58,821 nucleotides of DNA, taken from assembly GCA_001584585.1 (NCBI GenBank), contig LSYV01000003.1:3100332-3159152 (forward strand). The letters run 5' to 3'. This document shows, piece after piece, positions 58,301-58,821 of the stretch. The notes under the pieces are model-generated. The model was given only the letters and a program-made list of their open reading frames with translations. It did not search any database and was not told where the DNA came from. Positions within the stretch are counted from its first letter, which is position 1, and each line of letters starts with the position of its first letter. Both the position numbers and the translations under genes were made by a program. Origin of the DNA: Gonium pectorale (Eukaryota; Chlorophyta; Chlorophyceae; Chlamydomonadales; Volvocaceae).

Positions 58301-58821
58301 CAGGTTACCAGCGCAGCTCACCGGTTTATATCTCGGGCTTCACCTGGTGGGCTGTAATTGATTGGGTGCGCACGCTCGGACCTGTCGTCGCCACGGCTAC
58401 TGGTCCGTCTGCGCTAAGCGGTTAGCAGACCGGGGCGCGCCCAGCGCGGGACATCTGGATTGAGGGGCAGATCACGTATAACCCTCCCGATGATGAGAAC
58501 CACCGAAACCATGCATGCCCTAAAAAGTACGTATATATGGGGGTTGCCAAGACCGCGGCAGCCAAGACCAAAGCCCGTCAGCGCACACACGAAGAGAAGG
58601 AGCCCTGCATCCCACCTAAATAATGAAGACCGCAGAACAGGAAGGCTTCTGTGCGGCTGCCGTACAAACTTGGCCTGGTTCGGATGGGCGGCGACTAATC
58701 GCTGATGAACAATCAATGACAGTGACCGCGAGGCTAATCTAACAGGGCGGGACGTACGACCGGCACTTGCCTTGAACTGTACCCGCCCGCCGCCCTACCG
58801 GAAACGTCGCGCGCGCCTTCG

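Larger units (their letters stand above)
49003..58821. other. Gene-poor, repeat-rich stretch
   Basis: I found no chain of exons, no conserved domain and no RNA gene in these 9.8 kb. Base composition is lower in GC than the genic part. The stretch carries palindromes, hairpins, microsatellites, a MITE and several dispersed repeats listed separately. Open frames are short and unsupported. Lineage-specific or non-coding transcripts cannot be excluded. Confidence 0.5.

Overview
The window is nuclear DNA of a volvocine green alga (Chlamydomonas/Volvox/Gonium type). The signs are very GC-rich, codon-biased exons, 5 to 11 exons per gene, introns of about 100-500 bp with GTGAG/GTGCG donors and CAG acceptors, candidate TGTAA poly(A) signals after some genes, long Ala/Gly/Gln/Ser inserts in otherwise conserved proteins, and a REX1 locus arranged as described in Chlamydomonas. 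There are two 20-N assembly gaps (11020-11039 and 32316-32335). No rRNA, tRNA, CRISPR or prokaryotic feature was seen. All gene models were built by hand by chaining exons whose reading phase agrees across every intron.

Layout. 1-2683 (-): 3' part of an unrecognised gene that runs off the left edge. 3610-6414 (+): mitochondrial carrier (SLC25) with a ~200-residue insert. 8334-12497 (-): ornithine decarboxylase, complete, 9 exons, 548 aa. 13016-15618 (-): the two-protein REX1 locus, with REX1-A (TFIIH subunit TFB5/TTDA, 78 aa) followed after 40 nt by REX1-B (289 aa), apparently on one transcript. 15818-21360 (+): cation/calcium exchanger (CCX/NCLX-like, 911 aa), divergent from REX1 across only 199 bp. 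23320-26032 (-): unrecognised 682-aa protein. 28278-31402 (-): LigB-type class III extradiol dioxygenase-like protein, 396 aa. 35923-40073 (-): Aurora/CALK-like Ser/Thr kinase, 687 aa, with an 11-nt micro-exon and a GC-AG intron. 43444-49002 (-): Gln/Ala/Pro-rich 1455-aa protein of unknown function. 49003-58821: gene-poor DNA rich in palindromes, small inverted-repeat elements and dispersed repeats.

The genes do not form one pathway. The clearest functional unit is REX1-A/REX1-B (nucleotide-excision repair/TFIIH). ODC starts polyamine synthesis from ornithine, and the carrier has features of the carnitine/ornithine-type branch, but their proximity is not evidence of a link. Repeats of interest are a ~1.05-kb non-autonomous DNA transposon with an apparent 8-bp target duplication (31804-32870), a 238-bp MITE (57046-57283), a perfect 3 x 50-bp tandem (33056-33205), a 7 x 14-bp minisatellite (42791-42888), and a dispersed ~100-bp family with at least four copies.
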